This document shows, piece by piece, positions 29,223 through 38,919 of a DNA stretch of 64,000 nucleotides; position 1 is the stretch's first letter, and each line of letters opens with the position of its first letter. The position numbers were made by a program, and so were the translations under genes. The stretch spans positions 186,001-250,000 of the forward strand of contig JAEBUN010000031.1 of assembly GCA_023014365.1 (NCBI GenBank), read 5' to 3'. Source of the DNA: Lepiota brunneoincarnata (taxonomy: Eukaryota > Basidiomycota > Agaricomycetes > Agaricales > Agaricaceae). The notes beneath the pieces were generated by a model, which did no database searches, was not told where the DNA came from, and saw only the letters and a program-made list of their open reading frames with translations.

Positions 29223-31002
29223 ATAGGAACCATGCAGGACCGGTAAAGGAGGTGCTTCTGGTCAGGAAGCAGCCCTTGGGTTGAATTACCAAGCATCCCC
29301 ATCGCACCGACCGTGGAGAACGCCTTGGTAGAATAGTAACACACATGCTCATGGAAAGTAAGAGTATGGTCGAAATAGAAACCCAAGTACTACCAAAATG
29401 GCTTAGGCCTCAAAGAGGTATCCCCTGTATATGGATGGATGCCCAAGTCAATGGGTGGGTTGGCATCCCTCAGGTTATGAGAGAAATGAAAGACCTCAGA
29501 CTTGGTATGCTCAAGCATGAGGCCAAAGGAGTCAAAGAGCCCATGTACACAGTGGTAAGCTACCTGTAAGGCAGAAACATTGTCCTCTCAGGTCTTGGAT
29601 TGGACTATGAGGGTCCCATCATCGACATACAAAAGCATGTCAATGCCGAGGCCAGGGGTCCTCTGGTAGTAAAGATACACCAGGGGGGCTAGGTATAAGG
29701 CTGACAAGACCAGAGACAGAGCCGAGCCCTGCCCTATGCCCACATCTGCCTGCCTGGGGTCCGACCGGAAGGAATTCCACAAGTAGGTGGTAGTGTTGAG
29801 GGAGGAGAATAAAGGAGTGTGGGAAACACAAAAAGAGTAAGAGAATAGAGGATGATAAAAGGATATAGAGGAGGGAGTATTAGAAGAAGGAGACTCAGAC
29901 ACTGATACGGACACAAAAGAAGGGAATGTCCTGTTAGATTGGAGAGGAGGAAGCCTCCTTATATATGTACAGGACACAAGACAACTACCAAAAGAGGGAT
30001 AAATGAGTTACCAAAAGAAGAACAAAGGTATTACTAAAATGGGAACAAAGAGATTACCAAAAAGGGAACAAAGAGAGATAATCTAATCAAGGGAGTGGAT
30101 AAGATAAGATAAGAGATGATGGGGGGGGATAAGATAAGATAAGGTATAGCTGGACAAAACCTAACAGGTAGACCTCCCAATCAGGTAGGAGCTGAAGAAT
30201 CGCACCAGCTCTGGTGCAAACCCTAACTGTGAAAGTACTGCAAGAATCATATCATGATTCAGCAAAGGAAAGAACTGAGCAATGTTGAAAGCGACAACGC
30301 TCGTCCATAGCTCCCAAGCCTATCCTGCATGAATGAGATGGGTGAGGATCAACCCAGCGTCCTCAGTAAGCTTCTGGCGGATACCACCAACCTGGTTGGG
30401 ATGAAACACCCCCCACTTGACACAGTCAAACTGGAGGCAGTTGGAGATTATCTTCTCCATAAGCTTATCCAGCGTGTTCAACAACACAATTGGCTGAAAA
30501 GCCTTGGGCATAGAGTAAGAGGGCTTTCCCAGTTTAGGTATGACCACTGAGTTAGAATCCTTGAAATAATCTGGCCAATGTCCTGCCACCAGGCAGGCAT
30601 TGGTGAGATTGATGAACATGCAGCAGGATGCTTGGTCCGCTACAATATCCTTCAGGTATGACCATATAATGTGGTCAGGCCCAGGAGCAGACTTCTTTGC
30701 ACAAGAAGACAATATGTCCTCAAGCTCCAAGGTCGAGAATGGGTACCATGCCCTCTCTGCTTGTGCAGGGAGAGTGTCCAACATAGAGGAATCCACAGCG
30801 TGGCTAGAGGCCATGTTGTAGGTCCTGTGGAGGGCATCCCAAAGGGAGCCCATGTCATGACATGGCACACTATTGTGCTGGATCACACCATACACGGGGA
30901 GCTTGCGCTGTTTAACCCAGGCCATGAGGTCCCAGGAGCACTTGTTCGCAGAAGCAATCTCCTCAATCTTCTCATCAAAGAATTTGTGCTTGACAGTCTT
31001 AA
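29223..31002 (-). pseudogene. LINE-A4 ORF2 remnant, RT part
   Basis: Readable RT segments: RPIVLLN-type motif as QPIVLLNTLDKLMEKI, HPNQVGGIRQKLTEDAG, GIGQGSALSLVLSALYLAP, and YVDDGTLIVQ, so the aspartate pair survives. Interrupted by a 373-bp solo LTR at 29794-30166 and by stops and frameshifts. Upstream it reads HKFFDEKIEEIASANK.., the linker following the endonuclease. Non-functional. Confidence 0.82.
29794..30166 (-). repeat. Solo LTR, 373-bp family, copy 2
   Basis: Same length and sequence family as 17916-18288, in reverse orientation, with intact TGTTAGG..CTCAACA ends and a perfect 5-bp TSD GGTAG (29789-29793, 30167-30171). Equal length of both copies and clean TSDs support solo LTRs, not fragments. 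Confidence 0.92.
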
Positions 31003-31700
31003 TGTTATGAACAGTCCAGACCGGGAGGAACAAGAACTATTGTTCGACTTTACAAGATGGGTACAGGAGACTACAGACCAATTACGGGCACAAGAATACG
31101 AAGACGAGGAAGGGGAATACTACACCGCCATGCAGGACCTGGCGAGAGAAGCAGGAATGGAGATAACCTTAGAGGATATATTGGAATACCCCGAGGACGA
31201 GGAAGGTAACCATGGATCAACCGACCCAACCTCCGATACGGATGGAAGCACCGAGAGAATGGAGAGCGAGAACGGAGAGGACTCCATGGAGATACAATCG
31301 GGAGAAGGAGATTATGAGTCAGAGGAAAGCGATGGAACATCGCACAGCAGTAGCGAGAGTACTGACTCATTGTAATATAAATAACACTAGGATGCCATCA
31401 GCCAGGATGTGCATCACGGTCAGGACTGCGCACGACCAGTAGAACAGCCAAGTAACCTATAACGAGTATATAGCACCTCATAGGTATATAAGGCCTGTAC
31501 AAGTAGAGATTAAAGCCTTAAGCTTTAATCTTGTTAACAGCGGTCGTTTACCTCTCTGCCTTAACTTGGCGTCTTCCCTCGTTATCTCATTGAGCGCGAT
31601 CCACTAAGCTCTATAAGACCAACCGTCTCGGACACCTTGTAGAGTGATTGAAGGCCATCTCCAGTTATCCTCGGATACAGAAGGAGCACGGATCATAACA
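31003..31700 (+). repeat. CV2 5' LTR
   Basis: 698 bp. Its first 370 bases contain the same open acidic reading frame as the end of ORF3b (MNSPDREEQE.. to SSSESTDSL, stop near 31375), here without its upstream part. Promoter TATATAA at 31485-31491. The self-primer strand AAGCTTTAATCT is at 31520-31531 and can also fold with AGATTAAAG at 31507-31515. Confidence 0.95.
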
Positions 31701-32627
31701 TTAGATTAAAGCTTCCTTTGGACAACCTCCATCGTACACCCCGTGGTATCGGTATGCCTTGTCGCTACCCTTCCACACCGGCAGACGATACGCTTTATCG
31801 CTATCTGAGTGCCAACCGTATCTGACGACACGCCTTGTCGCTGTCCGGTGATACACCCCCATAGAGCAGGCCACCATACCCTCTGCACCCTTGGTCAGAC
31901 GCACCGAAAGCGTTGATAGGTCATCCACACCTTTAAGTATTGATTGGGATAACGCACCCGTAAGCGTTGTATACAGGTCATCCGCACCTTCAAGCGTCGA
32001 TTGGGATAACGCACCCGCAAGCATTGTTTATTCACCCTCACCTTCACCTTCGACTTCTTCCCTCTTTACCCTGTCTACAAACCGAAACGACCCCCTTGCC
32101 ACCGACTACGAAGAATCCAACAGTTCTGACTGGTCGACAACCGACTCCGAACCCGACTTCACACCCCCTCCACCACGGACCCTAAAAAGAAAACAAAACC
32201 TATACCCCTCACTCGTTCACCCTCTGGTTCCGCACCGTACCCTACACAACCCACCGAGAGAGTTCAACGTCGAACAGAAGACCCAGGATACCCAGCACCC
32301 CCAGCATCAGTTCTTCAATCCCTACCTAAACAACCACCACCTGAAAGAACTGCCACCTCTACCCGCTCAAAGCTCGGGGAGCCGATTCATAGAACATCTA
32401 CCCCATCCTCCGGTCCTCAACCCTCAACAAGTACAAGACCTAGCGACAACACTTCGCAACAGAAACCCCCAAGAACATTCTCACCCCTCACATCACCACT
32501 TGGATCACCGGTACACTCACCGCCTCGATCCAGTTCCCCTGTACAATCCGAACCATCCGAAGTTAGCCCCACTACCGGGTCTATTCACACTTCCGACGAG
32601 GAATCCACAACCTCTGACATTGACAAT
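31701..32627 (+). other. CV2 leader and gag upstream region with self-primer PBS
   Basis: PBS: AGATTAAAGCTT at 31703-31714, two bases after the LTR, complementary to 31520-31531. At about 31915-32035 two similar units of about 66 bp each encode SIDWDNAPVSVVY-like and SVDWDNAPASIVY-like peptides. Frame 1 is open from 31891 with a plausible protein start region, while the gag frame is open only from 32130; an old indel may have split a longer Gag N-terminus. No ATG joins the two. Confidence 0.5.
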
Positions 32628-33752
32628 ATGGCCTCCTTCGCAAAAATTAACACACCCCCAACCTTTAATGGAGAGACCGACTACTTCCGCCTCTGGAAGG
32701 ATGCAGTACAACTATACATCGATGCAAAGCCAGGAGCCTTTTCCGATGACAAGACCAAGATACAATTCGCCCTTTCATACATGTCCACCGGCCCCGCCGC
32801 AACATGGAGAGGAGCATTCTTGGAATCAAACAAAGAACTTGATGGAAGCCAGACCCTTCCGACATGGAAGAAATTTCTCGAAGGACTCGATACATCCTTC
32901 GCCCCAAACAATGTCCCCGCCGATGCAATGGACAGAATCCGCCACCTCAAACAGAATGGACGATATATCGATGATTACATATCCCAGTTCCAGATACTTG
33001 CCTATCAGGCCGACCTTGGAGATGGAGTGGCGGCGGTCAACTATTTCAAGAACGGGCTGGATCGCCCCGTCGCAATCAAGACAATTAGCCTCAATCCAGG
33101 AAACAAACTCAGCGACTGGTTCAAGCAAGCTCGAACAGCATATCAAATACTACAAACTCAACGCGACTATATGCAAACTTGAGGAACTCCCTCATTTCCA
33201 ACGACTTCGCGCACTCGCCCATTTAAAGGGAAAAGAAATGCTTTTATGCGCCGTGTCCCACTGCCCTATCAAGCAACAGACCCTAACGCAATGGATATTG
33301 ACCAACTCGCCGAAGCAGTCTACAACCTCGACTTTGAGGACGAGCCAGATCTATTCGCCGAGGAAGCTGATGAAGACGAGGAGACCGAAGAAGACAGACT
33401 CCACCAGTTGGTACAAGAACGCACCCGCGAAGCCCTCAATGCAATCCTCACGGACGCCCAAAGAAAGGATCTCAGAGAAAAGAGATGCTTCAACTGCCGC
33501 AAAACTGGACACTTCGCCCGCGAATGCCCCACCAAGAAGACAATATATCGCCGACCCGAATTACCCCGCAATTTGGATGCCAGAAACCGGTCAAATGCGA
33601 TATCTAGAAGAAGACAAGCAAGCTACAGGAAAAAGAACTCGCTATACAACATACTAGAAGATGCAACCGACGAAGAAGTCGAGGACATCTACGAACATTT
33701 TGCAAATGAATCCAACCACCCAGATGCCCCTCTGGTTAAGGATTTTGCCTAA
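32628..33752 (+). pseudogene. gag: CV2 gag with one in-frame stop
   Basis: ATG 32628 (MASFAKINTPPTFNGE). The first 184 residues match the retrotransposon Gag family (YFRLWKDAVQLYIDAKPGAF.., GPAATWRGAFL.., IDDYISQFQILAYQADL). TGA at 33180-33182 then interrupts; the same frame continues through an acidic stretch and a zinc knuckle CFNCRKTGHFAREC (CX2CX4HX4C) to TAA at 33752. The stop sits in ACT TGA GGA and would be a CGA codon before a single CpG to TpG change, matching the decay seen elsewhere. Frame 0 is open upstream to 32130 without an ATG, so Gag may originally have been longer. Confidence 0.85.
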
Positions 33753-33780
33753 GGAGACTAGCCACCACGTCTAGCCCTCC
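33740..33780 (+). promoter_or_regulatory. CV2 candidate -1 frameshift signal
   Basis: Heptamer GGATTTT (33740-33746) in gag frame as G GAT TTT, then GCC TAA, then a potential two-part stem: GGAG (33753-33756) with CTCC (33777-33780) and CTAG (33758-33761) with CTAG (33771-33774). Pol is open in the -1 frame from exactly 33740. Confidence 0.6.
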
Positions 33781-36700
33781 ACAAAGACCTCCTTCCCTCT
33801 CCTATTCACAAAATGATATTAATGTTGTAAAGTTGCAGGAATCGTCAGCACGCGTAATACATCTACCCTGTCGAATCCGAAAACACAAGTTCACTAAGGA
33901 AGGACCCGAAAGCGTGGAACTACTCGCCCTACTCGACTCAGGAGCAGCAGGAAACTTCATTGACCCCGGAATGGTCAAACAACATTCATTCAAAACAACA
34001 CCCCTCGATCGACCCATCAAAGTACGAAATGCCGATGGATCTGTTAACAAAAATGGAACAGCCACCCACTACACGACCCTCAACCTAACGGTTAACGGGA
34101 AGAATATGGAGATCAAACCAAAAGTAGTCTCCCTCGGAAGCCCAAGACTCATCCTTGGATTCCCTTGGCTTGCAGAACACAACCCAGACATCGACTGGGA
34201 TGCCAAACAACTACGCTGGAGAAACGAACGTTGGGACAACACTATATTCCGAGAACTCATCCAATCCATGGAACCCGATTGGATCTACAACGACCAACTC
34301 AACCACATCTCCACACTAGAGCCCACAAGCTTCGAAGAAATCAACTTCAAAGCCTCCGCATCACAATTCCTCGCCGTACAACACGGAGAAAAGAAAAACG
34401 ACGACCCAAGAAAAGTCGTACCCACGGAATTCCACGAATACCTCCCAGTATTTAGCAAGAAACAAGCCGAACGATTCCCCCCACAACGACCATGGGATCA
34501 CAAAATTGAACTCAAGGAATCATTCAAACCAATTGCCATGAAGTCCTACCGACTCTCCCTCAATGAAGAAAAGGAACTCGACACGTTCCTAGAAGAAAAC
34601 CTTCAAAAGGGATACATTCAACCATCCGAATCGCCAATGGCATCACCCTTCTTCTTTGTAGGAAAGAAAGACGGAAAACTACGCCCCTGTCAAGACTACA
34701 GGTACCTCAACGAGCATACCGTCAAAAATGCATACAACCTCCCCCTCATCTCTCATATTCTCGACAAACTTCGAGGATCAAAGTACTTTACCAAACTTGA
34801 CGTACGAGCAGGATACAACAACATCCGCATACGCAAAGGAGATGAATGGAAAGGAGCCTTCAGGACACCCCGAGGATTATTCGAACCTACGGTTATGTTC
34901 TTTGGAATGTGTAACTCCCCAGCAACATTCCAAACCATGATGGACTCATTATTCCGAAAACTCATCGACAATGGAGGAGTAATCGTTTACATGGACGACA
35001 TCCTCATTCACGCAAAAACAAAACAAGAACTTCGACGCCTCACAAGAGAAGTACTCAAGATACTCAAGGACAACGATCTATACCTCAAAACCGAGAAATG
35101 CGAATTCGAACGACAACGACTCGAATATCTAGGAGTTATTATCACTCCCGACTCAGTTTCGATGGACCCAGCAAAGCTCAAAGGCATCGCTGAATGGCCA
35201 ACACCAACTACCCCGCGCGACGTACGAAAATTCATAGGATTTTGCAACTTCTATCGAAAATTCATACACCAATACGCCACATGGGCAAAACCTCTCAATG
35301 CCCTAATGTCCAAAACCAAGAAATTCGAATGGACAGAAGAATGCCAGAACGCCTTTGATACTCTCAAAAGAAAATTCCAAAGCGAACCGGTATTAATGGT
35401 CCCCGACCGAGACAAACCCTTCGAAATCGAATGCGACGCATCACTATTTGCATCAGGAGCAGTCCTACTTCAACGCGACAACAATGGAGTTAAACACCCA
35501 GTCGCATACTTCTCGAAAGGATTCTCACCAGCCGAACGCAACTATCATTGCTCCGAACAGGAACTCTTCGCCATTATCCGAGCACTCAAAGAATGGCGTC
35601 ACCACATAGAAGGATCATCACACAAGACTATCGTATGGTCAGATCACGACAACCTTCGCCGCTGGAGAAAACCTGAAGACCTCAGCAGAAGACAAGCCCA
35701 ATGGATTGCCTACATGCAACGATTTGACATCGAAATCCGACACATCCCTGGAAAGAAAAATGGACCAGCAGATGCCCTTTCCAGACGACCCGATCATGAA
35801 CCCAAGACAAGAGACAACAAACAGGTCGTTGCACTCCCTGACAAATTCTTCACCTCAGAACAGCCACAACATATCCATATTATCGACGAAAATACTAAAC
35901 AGGAAATAAAAGAGCTGTGGAAGAAAAGGAAACAGACCGACATCGCCCAAGAAGATGACTCAGGACACCCACGTGTTCAAGGAAAACTATTTATACCACA
36001 AGATTTACACCTCAGACGCCGCTTACTGCAAAGAGTACACGACTCACCCACCGCAGGACACCCTGGAATCGCAGAAACAACTAGAAAACTCCAGGAATAC
36101 GCCTACTGGCCCGGGATGCGATCATTTGTCAAAAACTACGTCAAAGGATGTGGTGCTTGCCAACAATACAAGATCAATCGCCACCCCCTAAAACCACCGC
36201 TTCAACCTATCCCTGGACCCCGTTCTACCCGTCCATTCTCGAACATCTCGATAGATCTTATCACAGACCTACCCCCGGACGGACCCCATGATTCTATACT
36301 GGTCGTGGTCGACCAGCTTACGAAGGGGATAATTCTAGAACCTACTGCGAAAACTGCCAACGTGGACAAGATCGCCGAAATTCTTATCAAACGGCTATTC
36401 TCTAGATTTGGCCTTCCCGAGAAAGTTCTCAGTGATCGCGACCCCAGATTCGCCGCCAAATCCATGAAAGAATTCTACAAACAACTCGGAATCGAACAAG
36501 CACTCTCTACCGCCTACCACCCCCAGACAGACGGACAAACAGAGCAATTCAATCAAGAAATAGAACTCTACCTTGGCATCTATTGCTCATCGAACCCGAA
36601 CAAATGGGTAAAGGCACTCCCACTCCTGGAATATGTCCACAACTCGAAAACACACGCCGAACACCAACATACCCCATTTGAACTCCTCTATGGATCAAGC

Positions 36701-37408
36701 CCCAAAGGATTTCCGACCTCCGAGGAGCCAACGAACATTCCAGCAATAGGAGAGAAGTTTAAATACCTCGCCAAGATACGCCAAGAAGCCCAAGCTGCGC
36801 ATGAACAAGCCAGACTAAAAATGGCTGCAAGATATAACCGGCCAGATATCAATCTAAAAGTTGGACAGAAGGTTTGGCTTGACAACCGCAACCTCCCAAT
36901 TCAGTACGCCTCAAAGAAACTGGCCCAACGACGAGAAGGTCCCTTCACCATAACAAGAAAACTCGGACCTGTTACCTATGAACTAAAATTACCCACCAAA
37001 TGGAAGATCCACAACAAGTTTCATGCGAGCCTCCTAATGCCTGCAGAAGAGAACGACACACATGGGGAATACAACACAGCCCCACCACCTGACCTTGTAA
37101 ATGGAGAAGAAGAATACGAGGTCGAGTCAATACTGCGCCACAGAAAATTCCGGAACAAGTATCAATTCCTAGTCAGATGGAAAGGATACCTTCCCACCGA
37201 GGATTCCTGGGAGCCAGAAGCAAACCTGGAGAATGCCAAGGAAGTCATTGAAGAATATAAAAGGGCCCACAAATTAGACAACCCCACCAATGACCCAACC
37301 ACCCAACACTCGAGCAACCACTCCAGACCTCCCAGAGCCAGACAACGATGGACGCCTTCTCATCCGGGAAAGAATCATATCCCTGGCAAACCGCGTCGAA
37401 GGAAATAG
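33740..37408 (+). CDS. pol: CV2 pol polyprotein (PR-RT-RH-IN-chromodomain)
   Basis: About 1,222 codons in the -1 frame relative to gag. In order: protease (LLALLDSGAAGNFID, about residue 67), RT (CQDYRYLNEHTVKNAYNLPL; YMDD about 417), RNase H (FEIECDASLFASGAVLL), integrase with HHCC (HPGIAETTRKLQEYAYWPG..CGACQQYK) and DDE core (SIDLITDLP about 837, SDRDPRFA, Glu in QTDGQTEQFNQEIE), chromodomain (EEYEVESILRHRKFRNKY..LVRWKGYLPTEDSWEPEANL, about 1123-1180). All catalytic residues are present. The 3' end overlaps the two downstream ORFs. Confidence 0.95.
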   Translation, partial: GFCLRRLATTSSPPQRPPSLSYSQNDINVVKLQESSARVIHLPCRIRKHKFTKEGPESVELLALLDSGAAGNFIDPGMVKQHSFKTTPLDRPIKVRNADGSVNKNGTATHYTTLNLTVNGKNMEIKPKVVSLGSPRLILGFPWLAEHNPDIDWDAKQLRWRNERWDNTIFRELIQSMEPDWIYNDQLNHISTLEPTSFEEINFKASASQFLAVQHGEKKNDDPRKVVPTEFHEYLPVFSKKQAERFPPQRPWDHKIELKESFKPIAMKSYRLSLNEEKELDTFLEENLQKGYIQPSESPMASPFFFVGKKDGKLRPCQDYRYLNEHTVKNAYNLPLISHILDKLRGSKYFTKLDVRAGYNNIRIRKGDEWKGAFRTPRGLFEPTVMFFGMCNSPATFQTMMDSLFRKLIDNGGVIVYMDDILIHAKTKQELRRLTREVLKILKDNDLYLKTEKCEFERQRLEYLGVIITPDSVSMDPAKLKGIAEWPTPTTPRDVRKFIGFCNFYRKFIHQYATWAKPLNALMSKTKKFEWTEECQNAFDTLKRKFQSEPVLMVPDRDKPFEIECDASLFASGAVLLQRDNNGVKHPVAYFSKGFSPAERNYHCSEQELFAIIRALKEWRHHIEGSSHKTIVWSDHDNLRRWRKPEDLSRRQAQWIAYMQRFDIEIRHIPGKKNGPADALSRRPDHEPKTRDNKQVVALPDKFFTSEQPQHIHIIDENTKQEIKELWKKRKQTDIAQEDDSGHPRVQGKLFIPQDLHLRRRLLQRVHDSPTAGHPGIAETTRKLQEYAYWPGMRSFVKNYVKGCGACQQYKINRHPLKPPLQPIPGPRSTRPFSNISIDLITDLPPDGPHDSILVVVDQLTKGIILEPTAKTANVDKIAEILIKRLFSRFGLPEKVLSDRDPRFAAKSMKEFYKQLGIEQALSTAYHPQTDGQTEQFNQEIELYLGIYCSSNPNKWVKALPLLEYVHNSKTHAEHQHTPFELLYGSSPKGFPTSEEPTNIPAIGEKFKYLAKIRQEAQAAHEQARLKMAARYNRPDINLKVGQKVWLDNRNLPIQYASKKLAQRREGPFTITRKLGPVTYELKLPTKWKIHNKFHASLLMPAEENDTHGEYNTAPPPDLVNGEEEYEVESILRHRKFRNKYQFLVRWKGYLPTEDSWEPEANLENAKEVIEEYKRAHKLDNPTNDPTTQHSSNHSRPPRARQRWTPSHPGKNHIPGKPRRRK

Positions 37409-38504
37409 CCAACCTAACCCTGCCACCAATACCGCTGACGACCAACCAGACAGGACCAACAGTCCTTATATCATCCGGCATACCTTCCTTCCCTCCAACC
37501 AACCCGAGATACGATCCATCCTTTTACACGAAGTTCCCTTTCATATTACCGGAACCCGTCTTAAACGCAGTCCAGCGATGGTACCCCTGGTCGACACCTG
37601 CTGGAAGACATTTACTGCTCTTCTGTATCACAAGCGCCTCGTCCACGACCGAGCAACAGAATTCGAAGAACTATGCGCCACTATTCTTTCTAGCGCAACA
37701 GAGGAACAGGACCGCAATACCATTTCTGCCATGCTATCAACCGCTCTCACCGAATTCCCGTTCAAGAGTCCGATCCCAAGCCCGAGCAATGGAAGCAGAA
37801 GTCAGGACCGCCCTATCCTACCTATCGGGACCACCACCCAACCTTCCAACCCTCCCATGGTGGATACGAGTAACCAACCATCAAGTGTTGTACAAGCTAT
37901 ATCTGCTTCTAATGACGCCCCCATCAGGACTACCACCACTCACTTATCCACCACCCGAACTCGCTGCAATTGCTGCCGTCGATTCGGCCATATCAAAGCA
38001 GGATGCCCGCGCTACCAATGTCGATATTGTCGAAAGATTGCCCCAGGCCATTACGAGAAGCACTGCGAGAGAAACCCTTACCAGCATCAACCCGCAAGTA
38101 TGGTACCTGGCCTGTATCGCCGCCCACGAGGAATACCAAGCAGAGCTCGATCCCTCACACGCGAAACCACAAACAACAATATTCGACACATTGCTGCAAG
38201 CACCGAGCAGCGCCCCGCTTCAGCCAGACCCCTCCGCACCCGAATTCAAAATGCCCCCGTCGTCATTCCGACCACCAACGCCACCACCACATCTGCTAGT
38301 GGAAGCCACCGACTTCCTGAATCGATCTTTCGGTGCACCCGCCACCATTCACTCCAGAGAACCCATTGTCATCGACCTCACCCAAGACCCGCCATCCCCA
38401 GACCACCAAGCTACCGAAGCGACTCCCCAGAACCCGACCCATACTTCGACTGGGACCCCATCGCCGAATCAAACATTACAGGAGAGCCTGTCGGATTATA
38501 CTGA
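37290..38504 (+). CDS. CV2 ORF3a, double zinc-knuckle protein (404 aa)
   Basis: True ATG at 37290, 119 bp before the pol stop, in the +1 frame relative to pol. The first about 150 residues look folded (DTCWKTFTALLYHKRLVHDRATEFEE split over a helical stretch); 150-220 are Ser/Thr/Pro-rich. Residues 226-259 carry two zinc knuckles: Cys226-Cys229-His234-Cys239 (CX2CX4HX4C) and Cys244-Cys247-His254-Cys259 (CX2CX6HX4C). The tail is Arg/Pro-rich and ends acidic (PEPDPYFDWDPIAESNITG). Not recognised as a known family; nucleic-acid binding is inferred from the knuckles. Overlaps ORF3b for 1,157 bp in another frame. Expression could use a subgenomic RNA or reinitiation; no signal is obvious. Confidence 0.6.
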   Translation: MTQPPNTRATTPDLPEPDNDGRLLIRERIISLANRVEGNSQPNPATNTADDQPDRTNSPYIIRHTFLPSNQPEIRSILLHEVPFHITGTRLKRSPAMVPLVDTCWKTFTALLYHKRLVHDRATEFEELCATILSSATEEQDRNTISAMLSTALTEFPFKSPIPSPSNGSRSQDRPILPIGTTTQPSNPPMVDTSNQPSSVVQAISASNDAPIRTTTTHLSTTRTRCNCCRRFGHIKAGCPRYQCRYCRKIAPGHYEKHCERNPYQHQPASMVPGLYRRPRGIPSRARSLTRETTNNNIRHIAASTEQRPASARPLRTRIQNAPVVIPTTNATTTSASGSHRLPESIFRCTRHHSLQRTHCHRPHPRPAIPRPPSYRSDSPEPDPYFDWDPIAESNITGEPVGLY

Positions 38505-38919
38505 GGATATGTCTGATGAGGACATCAGACCTTACGAAGGGGATAATGTTATGAACAGTCCAGACCGGGAGGAACAAGAACTATTGTTCGACTTTACAAG
38601 ATGGGTACAGGAGACTACAGACCAATTACGGGCACAAGAATACGAAGACGAGGAAGGGGAATACTACACCGCCATGCAGGACCTGGCGAGAGAAGCAGGA
38701 ATGGAGATAACCTTAGAGGATATATTGGAATACCCCGAGGACGAGGAAGGTAACCATGGATCAACCGACCCAACCTCCGATACGGATGGAAGCACCGAGA
38801 GAATGGAGAGCGAGAACGGAGAGGACTCCATGGAGATACAATCGGGAGAAGGAGATTATGAGTCAGAGGAAAGCGATGGAACATCGCACAGCAGTAGCGA
38901 GAGTACTGACTCATTGTAA
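37348..38919 (+). CDS. CV2 ORF3b, SIM-like and acidic protein ending in the LTR (523 aa)
   Basis: True ATG at 37348, in the -1 frame relative to pol. The N-terminal about 300 residues contain Trp-, Pro- and Leu-rich segments; residues 340-345 read IVIDLT, a canonical SUMO-interaction core, followed by QDPPSPD. From residue 401 (38548) the frame enters the 3' LTR and encodes about 123 residues of strongly acidic, Ser-rich sequence (FDFTRWVQETTDQLRAQ.., ITLEDILEYPEDEEG) to TAA at 38919. The frame is open for 524 codons through DNA that also encodes ORF3a, and the two LTR copies of the tail are identical in amino acids. Function unknown; the acidic tail could be an activation-type or chromatin-contact region. 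Not env-like: no signal peptide or membrane segment. Confidence 0.6.
   Translation: MDAFSSGKESYPWQTASKEIANLTLPPIPLTTNQTGPTVLISSGIPSFPPTNPRYDPSFYTKFPFILPEPVLNAVQRWYPWSTPAGRHLLLFCITSASSTTEQQNSKNYAPLFFLAQQRNRTAIPFLPCYQPLSPNSRSRVRSQARAMEAEVRTALSYLSGPPPNLPTLPWWIRVTNHQVLYKLYLLLMTPPSGLPPLTYPPPELAAIAAVDSAISKQDARATNVDIVERLPQAITRSTARETLTSINPQVWYLACIAAHEEYQAELDPSHAKPQTTIFDTLLQAPSSAPLQPDPSAPEFKMPPSSFRPPTPPPHLLVEATDFLNRSFGAPATIHSREPIVIDLTQDPPSPDHQATEATPQNPTHTSTGTPSPNQTLQESLSDYTEDMSDEDIRPYEGDNVMNSPDREEQELLFDFTRWVQETTDQLRAQEYEDEEGEYYTAMQDLAREAGMEITLEDILEYPEDEEGNHGSTDPTSDTDGSTERMESENGEDSMEIQSGEGDYESEESDGTSHSSSESTDSL

Noticed and set aside
30671..31375. Open frame joining LINE-A4 and the CV2 5' LTR
   Set aside because: It is a fortuitous fusion of antisense LINE sequence with the LTR-encoded ORF3b tail; nothing supports expression as one protein.
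31891..33657. 588-codon open frame across the CV2 leader and gag
   Set aside because: It has no ATG start and over most of its length it is the shadow of gag in another frame; only its first part (to about 32300) looks protein-like and is mentioned with the leader.
37290..38919. env-like gene downstream of CV2 pol
   Set aside because: Neither ORF has a signal peptide, transmembrane segment or Cys pattern of an envelope protein; zinc knuckles and an acidic tail point elsewhere.
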